NCBI RefSeq assembly: GCF_030388325.1
Contig: NZ_CP103794.1
Location: 1,674,001-1,738,000 of the forward strand
Source of the DNA: Flavobacterium johnsoniae
GTDB lineage: Bacteria > Bacteroidota > Bacteroidia > Flavobacteriales > Flavobacteriaceae
Direction: 5' to 3'
Length of the DNA: 64,000 nt
In this document: positions 53,571 through 62,581 of the stretch, piece by piece
Layout: each line of letters starts with the position of its first letter
Position numbering within the stretch: position 1 is the stretch's first letter
The notes under the pieces: model-generated
What the model was told of the DNA's origin: nothing
The model's database searches: none
The model's input: the letters and a program-made list of their open reading frames with translations, nothing else
Program-made: the position numbers and the translations under genes

Positions 53571-53780
53571 ATGAGAAATTTATTAATGTTACTAGTAGCA
53601 GTTTTAGGAACAAGTGCAATGGTTCAAGCATTTCCAGCAAAAACAGAAAAAGCAGTTGCAACAAAAGAAGTAAAAGCAACAAAACATCCTAAACACAAAT
53701 CTTCTAAAAAAGCGAAAGCAGAAAAAACAGAAGCTAAAGCTGAAGCCCCAAAAACAGAAACTGCAAAAATGAATAAATAG
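53571..53780 (+). CDS. Small Lys/Ala-rich secreted protein, paralogue 1
   Basis: 69 residues. A signal peptide MRNLLMLLVAVLGTSAMVQA is followed by about 49 residues built almost entirely of Lys, Ala, Glu, Thr and Pro (KATKHPKHKSSKKAKAEK). The mature part is highly basic and predicted disordered. It is a paralogue of the 56082-56270 protein, sharing the signal peptide style, the VKxxKHxK segment and the Ala-Pro-Lys end. It lies upstream of a two-component system and is preceded by the tandem operator. Function unknown; acid-shock-like or polyanion-binding roles are possible. Confidence 0.75.
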   Translation: MRNLLMLLVAVLGTSAMVQAFPAKTEKAVATKEVKATKHPKHKSSKKAKAEKTEAKAEAPKTETAKMNK

Positions 53781-53857
53781 TATGTTTTTTGTTTTGTTTT
53801 CTGAAGAGTATTACGAAAGCAAAACAGGAAGGATAATTATGAAGAATGCAGGTGTTA

Positions 53858-53888
53858 AAAGCTGATAAAGAAATTTGTCAGCTTTTTT
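53858..53888 (+). terminator. Hairpin terminator before the response regulator
   Basis: AAAGCTGA (53858-53865) pairs with TCAGCTTT near 53878-53885, followed by T-rich sequence. It separates the small-protein transcript from the response regulator. Confidence 0.8.
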
Positions 53889-53963
53889 CGTTAATATTTT
53901 AATAATCCACAATTTGGTTTTTTATAAATGATTACTTTTAATTGTGCTTAAACACGTTTGGTT

Positions 53964-54638
53964 ATGAATGTTTTAATTGTAGAAGATAATCGAGAACTTG
54001 CAGTAGAAGTCTATGATTTTTTGTGTAATGCAGGATATATCTGCAAAATTGCGCATACTTGTGCTGATGCCTTAGAAGAATTTAATAGTAACGATTATGA
54101 TGCGATGCTTCTAGATTTAGGACTTCCAGATGGAGATGGTTTTGAGGTTTTGCAAACTGTTAGAAAAACAAAATCGAAAATGGCAGTAATTGTCTTAACA
54201 GCAAGAGGCGAACTAGATGACAGAATTAATGGTTTGCATCTTGGTGCCGACGATTATCTGACCAAACCTTTTGCTCTTACCGAACTTAGCGCCAGATTAT
54301 TTGCAGTTATCAGAAGAATTCATGGTTTTACTTTAAACAATCTTTCTATTAATGGTTTTGTCTTGCAACTTCAGGATTATAAAGTGAGTTTTAATGAACA
54401 GCCAATTAATTTAACCAAAAAAGAATTTGATATTTTTCAATATTTGGTTTTGAATAAAAATCGAGTAATCACGCGTCTTCAACTTACAGAACATATTTGG
54501 GGAGATATTCTAGAAGTCAATTCAGATTCTAATTTTATCGATGTTCATGTTCGAAATCTTAGAAAAAAACTAGACAAACATGCTCCAATAGATTGGTTCG
54601 AAACCGTTCGAAATGTAGGTTATCGTATAAACGAATAA
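53964..54638 (+). CDS. OmpR-family response regulator
   Basis: 224 residues from the ATG at 53964; an in-frame TTG at 53958 is less likely. The receiver domain has acidic pair Glu7-Asp8, phospho-acceptor Asp51 in LLDLGLPDGDGF and the TKPFAL lysine. The winged helix (about 130-224) contains LTKKEFDIFQYLVLNKNRVITR and DVHVRNLRKKL. It pairs with the kinase 9 bp downstream. Proteins of this class bind 11-bp-spaced direct repeats, as are present upstream of both flanking peptide genes. Confidence 0.95.
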   Translation: MNVLIVEDNRELAVEVYDFLCNAGYICKIAHTCADALEEFNSNDYDAMLLDLGLPDGDGFEVLQTVRKTKSKMAVIVLTARGELDDRINGLHLGADDYLTKPFALTELSARLFAVIRRIHGFTLNNLSINGFVLQLQDYKVSFNEQPINLTKKEFDIFQYLVLNKNRVITRLQLTEHIWGDILEVNSDSNFIDVHVRNLRKKLDKHAPIDWFETVRNVGYRINE

Positions 54639-54647
54639 TATATTCTT

Positions 54648-55976
54648 GTGAAAATAAAACATCAATTAGCCATTTTTAATGCACTGACAAGATTGTTGGT
54701 AATTTTGATTTTATGGTTAATGCTTCCCATTTTGGTTCAAAATGTAGTTTATCATCATATAAATAATAGTCTTCTCGAAAAAAAGAAGAAATTTATTGAA
54801 CATCTTAATCAGGAAGAAATCAATGATTTTATAGAAAATCCAGACGATTCTACTGAAACTTTTTCAGAGTTTTCGACGCTTCATAGCGAGTTTTTAGTTT
54901 TATCTCGTGTTCCGATAAAACCGCATCAAAAGAAAACCACTTTTACAAATGAATATCGTAAGATTGAAAATGAAGAAAGCGAATATCGAATTTTGCAACA
55001 TCATTTTACTTACGAGGGAGAAGATTATCAGTTAGAAATTGGAAGCAGTTTGGCTGAAGTTAATGATTTGACTTTTGTGATTCGTTTCTTTATACTGATT
55101 GTTTTTGTCGTCATCTTATTTATTACTTTTTTGGCTGATACTTTTTATATAGAATATCTTCTCAAACCATTTTATAAAATTATCGATACTAAAATCAGGC
55201 GTGTAAACGAACCTGAAACTTTCGATCACACTCCGATAAAAGCAGCTTCGCGAGATTTTAGAGAATTAGATTTTGTTTTAAATCAAATGATGGATCGTAT
55301 TTCGGAAGTTTTTAAAAAAGAAAAACAATTTATTTCGAATGTTTCGCATGAATTGCTAACGCCAATTGCACTTCTTAAAAATAAACTCGAAAATTTGTTG
55401 CAAAATGAATCTTTAGACGACAACGCAGTCGATAAAATTGCGGGTTCGTTGAAGACTTTAGATATGCTGAAAAAAATCATTAATAATTTATTGCTGATTT
55501 CCAGAATAGACAATAATCAATACGAAGCCAATGAAGAAATCAATCTTAGAGAAATTGTCGTTGATTTACAAGAAGATCTTCAAGATCGTATTGACGACAG
55601 AGAAATTGAGTTTGTAAATAAAATGCAAAACAGTTTTGTCTTTTTAGGAAACAAAACTTTAATTCATATTCTCATTTATAATTTGGTTACAAATGCCATA
55701 AAATACAATAAACCAAATGGGAGTATTCTTATTGAAGATGGTTTTGTTGATGAACAATATTTCATTAAAGTAAAAGATTCCGGAATTGGAATGGACGAAT
55801 CGCAATTGGAAAAAATCTTCAGCAGGTTTGCCAGAATTAGTTCAGATCAAGAAGGGCAGGGGCTTGGGCTTGCAATTGCGCAAAGCATTGCATCTTTTCA
55901 CCATATTGAGATTAAAGTAGAATCTGAATTAGGTAAAGGGACTTCTTTTATTTTATGGTTTCAAAAAGCCAATTAA
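54648..55976 (+). CDS. Sensor histidine kinase partner of the OmpR-type regulator
   Basis: 442 residues, GTG start at 54648-54650. A membrane helix at about 10-32, a periplasmic sensor of about 110 residues (rich in Glu and His, e.g. HHFTYEGEDYQLEIGS) and a second helix at about 145-168 precede the cytoplasmic part. Kinase boxes: SNVSHELLTPIALLKN (phospho-His), YNLVTNAIKYN, DSGIGMDE, GQGLGLAIAQS. It transmits an unknown envelope signal to the 53964 regulator. Confidence 0.95.
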   Translation: MKIKHQLAIFNALTRLLVILILWLMLPILVQNVVYHHINNSLLEKKKKFIEHLNQEEINDFIENPDDSTETFSEFSTLHSEFLVLSRVPIKPHQKKTTFTNEYRKIENEESEYRILQHHFTYEGEDYQLEIGSSLAEVNDLTFVIRFFILIVFVVILFITFLADTFYIEYLLKPFYKIIDTKIRRVNEPETFDHTPIKAASRDFRELDFVLNQMMDRISEVFKKEKQFISNVSHELLTPIALLKNKLENLLQNESLDDNAVDKIAGSLKTLDMLKKIINNLLLISRIDNNQYEANEEINLREIVVDLQEDLQDRIDDREIEFVNKMQNSFVFLGNKTLIHILIYNLVTNAIKYNKPNGSILIEDGFVDEQYFIKVKDSGIGMDESQLEKIFSRFARISSDQEGQGLGLAIAQSIASFHHIEIKVESELGKGTSFILWFQKAN

Positions 55977-56003
55977 AAGTTAAAATTTCTTGTAAGACTT
56001 TTT

Positions 56004-56038
56004 CTTCATTTTGTCTTCATTTAACGATTATATCTTTG
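56004..56038 (+). promoter_or_regulatory. Tandem CTTCATTT operator and -7 box, copy 2
   Basis: CTTCATTT at 56004-56011 and 56015-56022, 8 bp, then TATCTTTG at 56031-56038; the ATG is 44 bp from the last base. Repeat period, repeat-to-box spacing and leader length equal those at 53493-53571. Confidence 0.75.
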
Positions 56039-56081
56039 ACTTATAAATAATGAAATAATAATAATCATAAAATTTAAAGTC

Positions 56082-56270
56082 ATGAAAAAATTAGCAATTT
56101 TAGCAGTAGCAGTATTAGGAACATTCTCAATGGTAAACGCTCAAACAACTCCAGCAGCAGCGCCAGCAAAAGAGGTAAAAGTCGCTAAACACGATAAAAA
56201 AGGAAATAAAAAAGCAAAAGGAGAGAAAAAAGCTGAAGCTGTGAAAGCTGAAGCTCCAAAAGCAAAATAA
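56082..56270 (+). CDS. Small Lys/Ala-rich secreted protein, paralogue 2
   Basis: 62 residues. The signal peptide MKKLAILAVAVLGTFSMVNA ends near Ala20, followed by about 42 residues of Lys, Ala, Glu and Pro (VKVAKHDKKGNKKAKGEKK). It is paralogous to the protein at 53571-53780 and has the same promoter layout. It lies after the kinase gene with its own promoter and is followed by a terminator at 56321. Confidence 0.75.
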   Translation: MKKLAILAVAVLGTFSMVNAQTTPAAAPAKEVKVAKHDKKGNKKAKGEKKAEAVKAEAPKAK

Positions 56271-56320
56271 AAACAACATTACTTGTTGAAGATTAAATAG
56301 TTTTAAAAAGGTTGGTAGGG

Positions 56321-56355
56321 AAAAAGCTAAAAGAGTATTCTTTTGGCTTTTTCTA
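56321..56355 (+). terminator. Rho-independent terminator after the second small secreted protein
   Basis: A 14-bp stem AAAAAGCTAAAAGA (56321-56334) with TCTTTTGGCTTTTT (56339-56352), one G-T pair, loop GTAT. Confidence 0.9.
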
Positions 56356-56433
56356 TTTAATAGCGTTAAATTTTTTATAATAATAAGCGATAGGATTTTC
56401 ATTCTTTGTTACTTTTGTTTAAAACTATAACAA

Positions 56434-57669
56434 ATGATCTTTCGTTTTGTAATTCTATGCGCTCTTTTTTTATTTATTGAGTTATATTCTTATCAAGCTT
56501 TTCGAACCTTAATTAAAGTAAGGTGGGCCTTGGTAAGTTATCAGATTATTAGCTTACTGCTTTTAATTTTTATCATTTATTCTTTTACGCAATTTGACAG
56601 ATCTGTTGGGCAGACCAAACAAACCATGTTTACTATGGGGCTAATGCTTTTGGTTTATGTACCAAAGATTGTGCTTACATTGGTGATGTTTGGAGAAGAT
56701 ATTTTTAGAATAGGGGCGAGTCTTTTAAATTATTTCATGTATAATACTCCTAGAAAAGAAATGATGCCTGACAGAAGGCGATTTATTAGTCAGGTTGCAC
56801 TAGGATTGGCGGCAGTTCCGTTTTTGTCTTTGATTTACGGAATTTTCGAAGGAAAATATAACTTTAAAGTTTTTAAACAAACTATCTTTTTTCCAGATCT
56901 TCCAGATGCATTCGATGGCTTTAAAATCACGCAGATTTCGGATGTTCACAGCGGAAGTTTTGACAATCCAGAGAAAATAAATTATGCGATTGATTTGATA
57001 AATAAACAAGAATCTGATTTGATTTTATTTACTGGAGATATCGTAAATACGCATGCAAAAGAAATGCATCCTTGGTTGGAGACTTTTAATCGTATTAAAA
57101 ATTATAAATACGGGAAATTTGCAGTTTTAGGAAATCACGATTATGGAGAATATGTAACGTGGCCTTCTGAAAAAGAAAAAGATGAAAATTTCCAGCAAAT
57201 TAAAAAACTTTATGGTCAAATTGGTTTTAAACTTTTGTTGAATGAACATACTTATATTCAGAAAGGCGATGATAAAATTGCACTTATCGGAGTAGAAAAC
57301 TGGGGTGTAAATTTCAAGAAAGCGGGAGATTTAAATAAAGCTTCAGAAAATGTACATCAAGACGATTTTAAAATTTTGATGAGTCACGATCCAAGTCATT
57401 GGGATGCCGAAATTAAAGAACATCCAAAGAATTTCCATTTAACATTTGCAGGCCATACGCACGGAATGCAGTTCGGAATTGAAATTCCAGGATATTTCAA
57501 ATGGAGTTTAGCGCAATATATTTATAAACAATGGGCGGGCTTGTACGAAAACCTCGGAAGATACGTTTATGTTAACCGTGGGTTTGGTTTTCACGCTTAT
57601 CCAGGACGAGTTGGAATTATGCCTGAAATAACAGTCATTGAACTAAAAAAAGGCCGTAATGTCGCTTAA
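56434..57669 (+). CDS. Membrane-anchored calcineurin-like metallophosphoesterase
   Basis: 411 residues. Three or four membrane helices fill about 1-130. The phosphoesterase domain (about 160-400) has the metal motifs ISDVHSG, LFTGDIVN, VLGNHDYG, MSHDPSH and AGHTHGMQFG. YkuE-like members of this family act on phospholipids or lipid-linked phosphate. A TACTTTTG -7 box lies at 56410-56417 just upstream. The thioredoxin-like gene follows after 73 bp. Confidence 0.92.
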   Translation: MIFRFVILCALFLFIELYSYQAFRTLIKVRWALVSYQIISLLLLIFIIYSFTQFDRSVGQTKQTMFTMGLMLLVYVPKIVLTLVMFGEDIFRIGASLLNYFMYNTPRKEMMPDRRRFISQVALGLAAVPFLSLIYGIFEGKYNFKVFKQTIFFPDLPDAFDGFKITQISDVHSGSFDNPEKINYAIDLINKQESDLILFTGDIVNTHAKEMHPWLETFNRIKNYKYGKFAVLGNHDYGEYVTWPSEKEKDENFQQIKKLYGQIGFKLLLNEHTYIQKGDDKIALIGVENWGVNFKKAGDLNKASENVHQDDFKILMSHDPSHWDAEIKEHPKNFHLTFAGHTHGMQFGIEIPGYFKWSLAQYIYKQWAGLYENLGRYVYVNRGFGFHAYPGRVGIMPEITVIELKKGRNVA

Positions 57670-57742
57670 TTCGTTAAAAATGCTAAATTTGTATTATATT
57701 TAATTCTATTAATAGATTTAAAAACTTAAAATTTTTGGTTTT

Positions 57743-58045
57743 ATGTCAAAATTTGGAGAACTAATAAATGCTCAAGTTCCAGTGTTAATTGATTTTTACA
57801 CCGATTGGAATGAATCTTCAGTTTCTATGCATCCTGTAATTAAGGATGTTGCTGCGGCGCTTGGTGATAAAGCCAAAGTGATTAAAATTGATGTAGATAA
57901 AAATCAGGAACTAGCAGAAGCGCTTCGTATAAAAGGACTTCCGACTTTAATGATTTATAAAGATGGACAAATGATCTGGAGACAATCTGGAGAACTCGAC
58001 GCGAATACTATTATCGGAATTGTTCAAGATCAATTCAACGTTTAA
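57743..58045 (+). CDS. Thioredoxin-like protein without the CxxC active site
   Basis: 100 residues with the thioredoxin fold: PVLIDFYTDW, KIDVDKNQELAEAL, and the cis-Pro67 in IKGLPTLMIYKDG. The active site WCGPC is replaced by Trp22-Asn-Glu-Ser-Ser26, and the protein contains no cysteine at all. It cannot be a dithiol reductase. It may be a structural or chaperone-like thioredoxin. Confidence 0.9.
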   Translation: MSKFGELINAQVPVLIDFYTDWNESSVSMHPVIKDVAAALGDKAKVIKIDVDKNQELAEALRIKGLPTLMIYKDGQMIWRQSGELDANTIIGIVQDQFNV

Positions 58046-58066
58046 ATGACTTCTTATTGATGTTAT

Positions 58067-58708
58067 TTAGTGAATAATATCAAACTTATATCCGTTTTCT
58101 TTTAAAAAATGCAGTGTTCTAGGTAAAGCGAATCTCAAATTTGGAGAAGCTTTAATGCTGTCATGAAAAACAATTACGCTTCCCGATTTTACATTTTTTG
58201 TTACGTTTTCTAAACACTTTTCTGGAGTAATGCTTTGATCAAAATCAGCGCTCAAAACATCCCACATTACTATTTTATAGCCTAATTTTCTAAGAACCTT
58301 AGATTGTGCTTTTTTGATTTTCCCGTAAGGAGGACGAAATAATAAACGGCGTGGGGCTTTTTCTTGTTCGTCTAAAACTTCAGCGCAATTTTTTACGTTT
58401 TCGATATAATCATTAGTATGGATTTTCCATCCGTTTACATGATTCATCGTGTGATTGCCAATAGAATGTCCTTCAGTTATTAGTTTTTCGAATAAAGCTA
58501 AGTTGGCTTTTATATTTTTTCCGATGCAGAAAAAAGTGGCTTTTGCATCAAATTTTTTCAATTCAGATAAAACCCAGTCTGTAATTTCTGGAGTTGGGCC
58601 GTCATCAAAAGTTAGGTATATTTTCTTTTCATTGTTAGGAATGTCCCAGCAATATTTAGAAAATACCCTTTTAATAAATGAGTTCGTTTTTACCCAATAA
58701 AAGCTCAT
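58067..58708 (-). CDS. Polysaccharide deacetylase family protein (NodB domain)
   Basis: 213 residues. NodB motifs are present: TFDDGPTPE with Asp35 and Asp36, HSIGNHTMNH with His86 and His90, RPPYGKI, and a C-terminal VIVFHDSIK. It resembles peptidoglycan or chitooligosaccharide N-deacetylases. A hydrophobic N-terminal anchor is not evident. It converges with the thioredoxin-like gene. Confidence 0.9.
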   Translation of the reverse strand: MSFYWVKTNSFIKRVFSKYCWDIPNNEKKIYLTFDDGPTPEITDWVLSELKKFDAKATFFCIGKNIKANLALFEKLITEGHSIGNHTMNHVNGWKIHTNDYIENVKNCAEVLDEQEKAPRRLLFRPPYGKIKKAQSKVLRKLGYKIVMWDVLSADFDQSITPEKCLENVTKNVKSGSVIVFHDSIKASPNLRFALPRTLHFLKENGYKFDIIH

Positions 58709-58736
58709 CTTGAATTGAATTTAATTGTATGCATAA

Positions 58737-58783
58737 AATTAAAAAATGCAGCGCTATTTATCAAACAGTGCTGCATTTTTTTA
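58737..58783 (-). terminator. Rho-independent terminator after the DUF2723 gene
   Basis: AAAATGCAGCGCT and AGTGCTGCATTTTT pair with one G-T, flanked by A and T runs on both sides. Confidence 0.88.
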
Positions 58784-58803
58784 ATTGTTAAAAATTCAGT
58801 ATA

Positions 58804-61800
58804 TTATTCTTTCTCACGTCCAAAACGCTCAAAAACATTTACATAAGTGTTAAACGTTGTTTTGTGTTTGTTGTAGAAAGCATTGTCTTTGTTTTCCTGC
58901 ATTACATGCAACAAACTTCTGTAACGCTCAATATCTGTAATAATATCAATTGCCAAATCAGATTGATCAGAAGGAGTTAGTGTACTGTAATAGTTTAGGT
59001 TTTCCTTGTATTTTTCAACTAATTTATTCAAAAGATCTTGCGCTTTAGCAGTTTCTCCAACTTTATAGTAACCGCCTGCAAAAGGTTCAACTAGAGAATA
59101 ATAGCCATACTTGTCTAAAGGCATTTTTGTCATCGCTAAATTGATTACATTTTTAGCCTTGTCAATTTTACCTTCTTCAATAAGCTGATTCATTAATCTA
59201 GAAAGATTAGTGCGGTATGTAATGCTGTTTCTTCTTGTTTCTGGATCGTGATAGATATTTCCGTTGCTATTTCCCCAATCCCATTTCATTACAATGTCAT
59301 ACATTTTTTCCGAATCAATTTGTCCCATATCTAATGGACCGCCATCTTTAGAAGGAGTAGTTTTTATAGGAACCAATTTGTAAACCATTCCATCTAACTG
59401 TAAATAGTCTTTTAGCCATAAATAATCCTCATCGTCAAACGCACCTCCGCTAAAGTAAATTGGTCTTTTCCAATTATTATTAGCTAAGATATCCAGCATC
59501 ATCAAGCGGTTTTTGTATAAAGCGCTTCCTTTGATGTCAATATCTAAATAAGGAACAATAGAATCATTGTATTTAGGATTAACAATTTTATTTTGAATGA
59601 TGGCATTCTTGTCAACATTCACTCTAATTTTATTTGTTGGATAAAAATGAATTGTTTGTCCATTTTGTAATCCAACTGTAGATTTAGGATTTTTAATAAA
59701 ATCAATAAAGTCCTTAATATTCCAACGAGTATCAATTTTTTGAATGTAAGCTGTATAATCTAAGTTGTCTCCTACGTATTGCTTGTGTTCAAAAGAAATA
59801 GGAAGTGGATTAGATTCGTATGATTTAGCTTTCATTTGATCGATATACCAATCTGTCATAAATAAACTCGTATTTACAATCTTAACATCCGTTCTAAAAT
59901 GCTCAATTTCTTGTGCATACCAAAGCGGGAAAGTGTCATTATCTCCGATTGTAAATAGAATCGCATCTTTATCGCAAGAGCTTAAATAAGCTTTTGCCAT
60001 TGCAACAGCTGTGTACCTGCCAGATCTATCGTGGTCATCCCAGTTTTGAGAAGCCATTAAAATAGGAGCGGCCAACAAACTTCCGGCAATAATAACTGGA
60101 CCTGCGATTTTTGGAGCGACATATTTCTGGAAACTTTCGTAAAGCGAATAAACTCCAAAACCAATCCAGATGGCAAAAACATAGAACGAACCTACAAGTG
60201 CATAATCTCTTTCGCGAGGCTCAAAAGGTCTTTCGTTTAAGTATATTTTTAATGCAATTCCTGTAAATAAAAACAGCGCTAAAAGCACATAGAAGCTTTT
60301 CAAATCTTTATTTGCGTGATACATTAAACCAATTAAACCTAAAATGAAAGGAAGGAAATAATAAACGTTTCTTCCCTTATTATTCAATACGTCTGCTGGT
60401 AAATTATCCTGAGAACCTAAATGAATTGAATCTAAAGGTTTGATACCGCTAATCCAGTTTCCATCCAGATTATCATATTTGCCCTGAATGTCATTCTGAC
60501 GTCCAACAAAATTCCACATTAAATATCTCCAATACATATATCCGAACTGATATTCGAACATAAAACTAAAGTTGTCTCCTGCAGAAGGTTTTTCAATAAT
60601 TAAATAATCTTTATAACTGCTTAAGAATTTAACATAACCTTCATTGTCGATTTGTTTTTGAGCGTAAGCTTTTCTAAATTCAGAAACCGTTTTTTCAACT
60701 TCGTTACGTAATTGAGCTGTAGCTTTATTGTATTCGTCTTCGCTTAATTGACTTGCATCAATTCCGTATTTTGCCAATTCTTCATCATAATTGTAATTTG
60801 GGTTGATTCGGAATTTAGGAGGACTTGTAAAGTTGATGTAATTTTGAATATGGGCTGTTTCGGTGCTCCATAATCTAGGCAAAAATGTTTTTTGATTGTC
60901 GTCAGAATTCTGATCTGCATTTTTGTAGTTATTGGTAATAACATATTTGCCAGTTTTATAATCTCTTTCGTAGTTTGGTTTTTTGTCTAAATATGGCGTT
61001 TTAGCATCAAGTCCTGCGTAAACCTCAGTATATTGTGGGCCATAAAATAATGGATTAACCCCATATTGCTCACGATTGTAATAAGCCAAAACCTCTGTGG
61101 CGTCAGAAGGTTTGTTTTCATTAATAACTGTATTGGCGTTTGCACGAACTGGAAGCATTAACCAAGTTGAGAAACCGATCAGAATGAATAAAATACATAA
61201 TATAATAGTATTGTAGAATATTAATCCTTTTTGTTTAGTGTATTTTAATCCAAAATAGAAGAAAGCAATAAAAAGCAAGGCAACGAAAATAGTTCCTGAA
61301 TTAAAAGGAAGTCCCATGCTATTTACCATGAAAATTTCGGTTTTTCCGAAAAATGCCATAGTTAATGGAAGAAGTAGAATGAAAATAAACAATAAAATTC
61401 CAACAACCACAAGGTTTGCAATGATGAAATTTTTAATTGTAACTTTTTCGTAGTGCTTAAAATAGTATAAAAATCCGATTGAAGGAATTGTTAGTAGAGC
61501 CATAAAGTGAACTCCAAAAGAAAGACCAACAACTAAAGAAATAATCAAAAGCCATTTGTTGCCTTTCGGTTTGTCCATGTCTTGTTCCCAACGTAAACCA
61601 AGCCAGAAAAGCAATGCAATTAATAAAGAAGCCATCGCGTAAACTTCAGCTTCAACTGCATTAAACCAGAAACTATCAGAAAATGTGTAAGCTAAAGCTC
61701 CAACAAAAGAACTTCCTAAAATAACAATAGAATTGTTTTGGTCAATTTCTGCAAAACGAGCCACAATCTTTTTTAAGATCATAGAAGAAGACCAGAACAT

Positions 61801-62082
61801 AAATAATATGGTAAATGCACTAGAAAAAACAGACATCATGTTAACCATAAGAGCGACATGTTTGGCATCTATTGCAAACATTGCAAAAAATGCACCCATC
61901 ATCTGAAAAAGTGGAGCTCCTGGAGGGTGACCTACTTCAAGTTTGGCTGCGGTTGCAATATATTCTCCGCAATCCCAAAAGCTCATTGTAGGTTCAACTG
62001 TTAATGTGTAGGTAATTAAAGCGATTGCAAATGCAAACCAACCAATAATTGTATTCCATTTATTGAAATTGAATTGTGCCAT
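58804..62082 (-). CDS. DUF2723 multi-pass membrane protein (GT-C/O-mannosyltransferase-like)
   Basis: 1092 residues. The N-terminal half has about 12 membrane helices with the signature PTMSFWDCGEYIATAAKLEVGHPPGAP (acidic residues Asp37 and Glu40 in the first loop), the pattern of GT-C glycosyltransferases. The C-terminal half is soluble with helical repeats (KMPLDKYGYYSLVEPFAGGYY). Members are proposed to glycosylate envelope proteins in Bacteroidota; the donor is not known. It is monocistronic with a downstream terminator. Confidence 0.88.
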   Translation of the reverse strand: MAQFNFNKWNTIIGWFAFAIALITYTLTVEPTMSFWDCGEYIATAAKLEVGHPPGAPLFQMMGAFFAMFAIDAKHVALMVNMMSVFSSAFTILFMFWSSSMILKKIVARFAEIDQNNSIVILGSSFVGALAYTFSDSFWFNAVEAEVYAMASLLIALLFWLGLRWEQDMDKPKGNKWLLIISLVVGLSFGVHFMALLTIPSIGFLYYFKHYEKVTIKNFIIANLVVVGILLFIFILLLPLTMAFFGKTEIFMVNSMGLPFNSGTIFVALLFIAFFYFGLKYTKQKGLIFYNTIILCILFILIGFSTWLMLPVRANANTVINENKPSDATEVLAYYNREQYGVNPLFYGPQYTEVYAGLDAKTPYLDKKPNYERDYKTGKYVITNNYKNADQNSDDNQKTFLPRLWSTETAHIQNYINFTSPPKFRINPNYNYDEELAKYGIDASQLSEDEYNKATAQLRNEVEKTVSEFRKAYAQKQIDNEGYVKFLSSYKDYLIIEKPSAGDNFSFMFEYQFGYMYWRYLMWNFVGRQNDIQGKYDNLDGNWISGIKPLDSIHLGSQDNLPADVLNNKGRNVYYFLPFILGLIGLMYHANKDLKSFYVLLALFLFTGIALKIYLNERPFEPRERDYALVGSFYVFAIWIGFGVYSLYESFQKYVAPKIAGPVIIAGSLLAAPILMASQNWDDHDRSGRYTAVAMAKAYLSSCDKDAILFTIGDNDTFPLWYAQEIEHFRTDVKIVNTSLFMTDWYIDQMKAKSYESNPLPISFEHKQYVGDNLDYTAYIQKIDTRWNIKDFIDFIKNPKSTVGLQNGQTIHFYPTNKIRVNVDKNAIIQNKIVNPKYNDSIVPYLDIDIKGSALYKNRLMMLDILANNNWKRPIYFSGGAFDDEDYLWLKDYLQLDGMVYKLVPIKTTPSKDGGPLDMGQIDSEKMYDIVMKWDWGNSNGNIYHDPETRRNSITYRTNLSRLMNQLIEEGKIDKAKNVINLAMTKMPLDKYGYYSLVEPFAGGYYKVGETAKAQDLLNKLVEKYKENLNYYSTLTPSDQSDLAIDIITDIERYRSLLHVMQENKDNAFYNKHKTTFNTYVNVFERFGREKE

Positions 62083-62276
62083 ATTTAGGTGTTAAAAATT
62101 TGAAAGTTTTCTATCCTACAAAGAAAATGTTTTTTTATGTAAAGAATAGAGCATTAACAAAAAATTCTATAAAAGTATCTAGCGATAGTAATTTATTGTG
62201 TATGAAGTGTTTTGCATGTTGAAGAAAATTTGAAAGTAAAAAAAAGCTAAAAAAAATATTTTTTTTAGCTAAAAAG

Positions 62277-62307
62277 TTTGCGAAAACTAAATAAAGCCTT
62301 AAATTTG
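62277..62307 (+). promoter_or_regulatory. Promoter of tRNA-Gln copy 1
   Basis: -33 TTTG at 62277-62280, 19-bp spacer, -7 TAAATTTG at 62300-62307, 20 bp before the tRNA. Confidence 0.8.
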
Positions 62308-62327
62308 CACTCGCTTTACAGTACTGC

Positions 62328-62398
62328 TGGTCTATGGTGTAATGGTAACACTACGGTTTTTGGTGCCGTCTTTCTAGGTTCGAGTCCTAGTAGACCAA
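62328..62398 (+). tRNA. tRNA-Gln (anticodon TTG), copy 1
   Basis: The 71-nt cloverleaf reads acceptor TGGTCTA/TAGACCA, D arm GTGT...ACAC, anticodon stem ACGGT/GCCGT with loop TTTTGGT (anticodon TTG), and T arm CTAGG-TTCGAGT-CCTAG. The 3' CCA is not encoded. The U1-A72 pair is typical of tRNA-Gln. Confidence 0.95.
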
Positions 62399-62401
62399 CA
62401 G

Positions 62402-62433
62402 AAAAGTCTCTCAGAAATGAGAGACTTTTTTTT
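62402..62433 (+). terminator. Terminator after tRNA-Gln copy 1
   Basis: AAAGTCTCTCA pairs with TGAGAGACTTT around a GAAA loop, followed by T8. Confidence 0.92.
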
Positions 62434-62456
62434 ATGCAAAAAAAGTTGTTTTAAAA

Positions 62457-62487
62457 TTTGCATAAACTAAATAAAGTTTTAATTTTG
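62457..62487 (+). promoter_or_regulatory. Promoter of tRNA-Gln copy 2
   Basis: -33 TTTG at 62457-62460, 19-bp spacer, -7 TAATTTTG at 62480-62487. Confidence 0.8.
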
Positions 62488-62507
62488 CACCCGCTTAACC
62501 GCACTGC

Positions 62508-62578
62508 TGGTCTATGGTGTAATGGTAACACTACGGTTTTTGGTGCCGTCTTTCTAGGTTCGAGTCCTAGTAGACCAA
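62508..62578 (+). tRNA. tRNA-Gln (anticodon TTG), copy 2
   Basis: Identical in sequence to the tRNA at 62328-62398, exactly 180 bp downstream, with its own promoter and terminator. Confidence 0.95.
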
Positions 62579-62581
62579 CAT

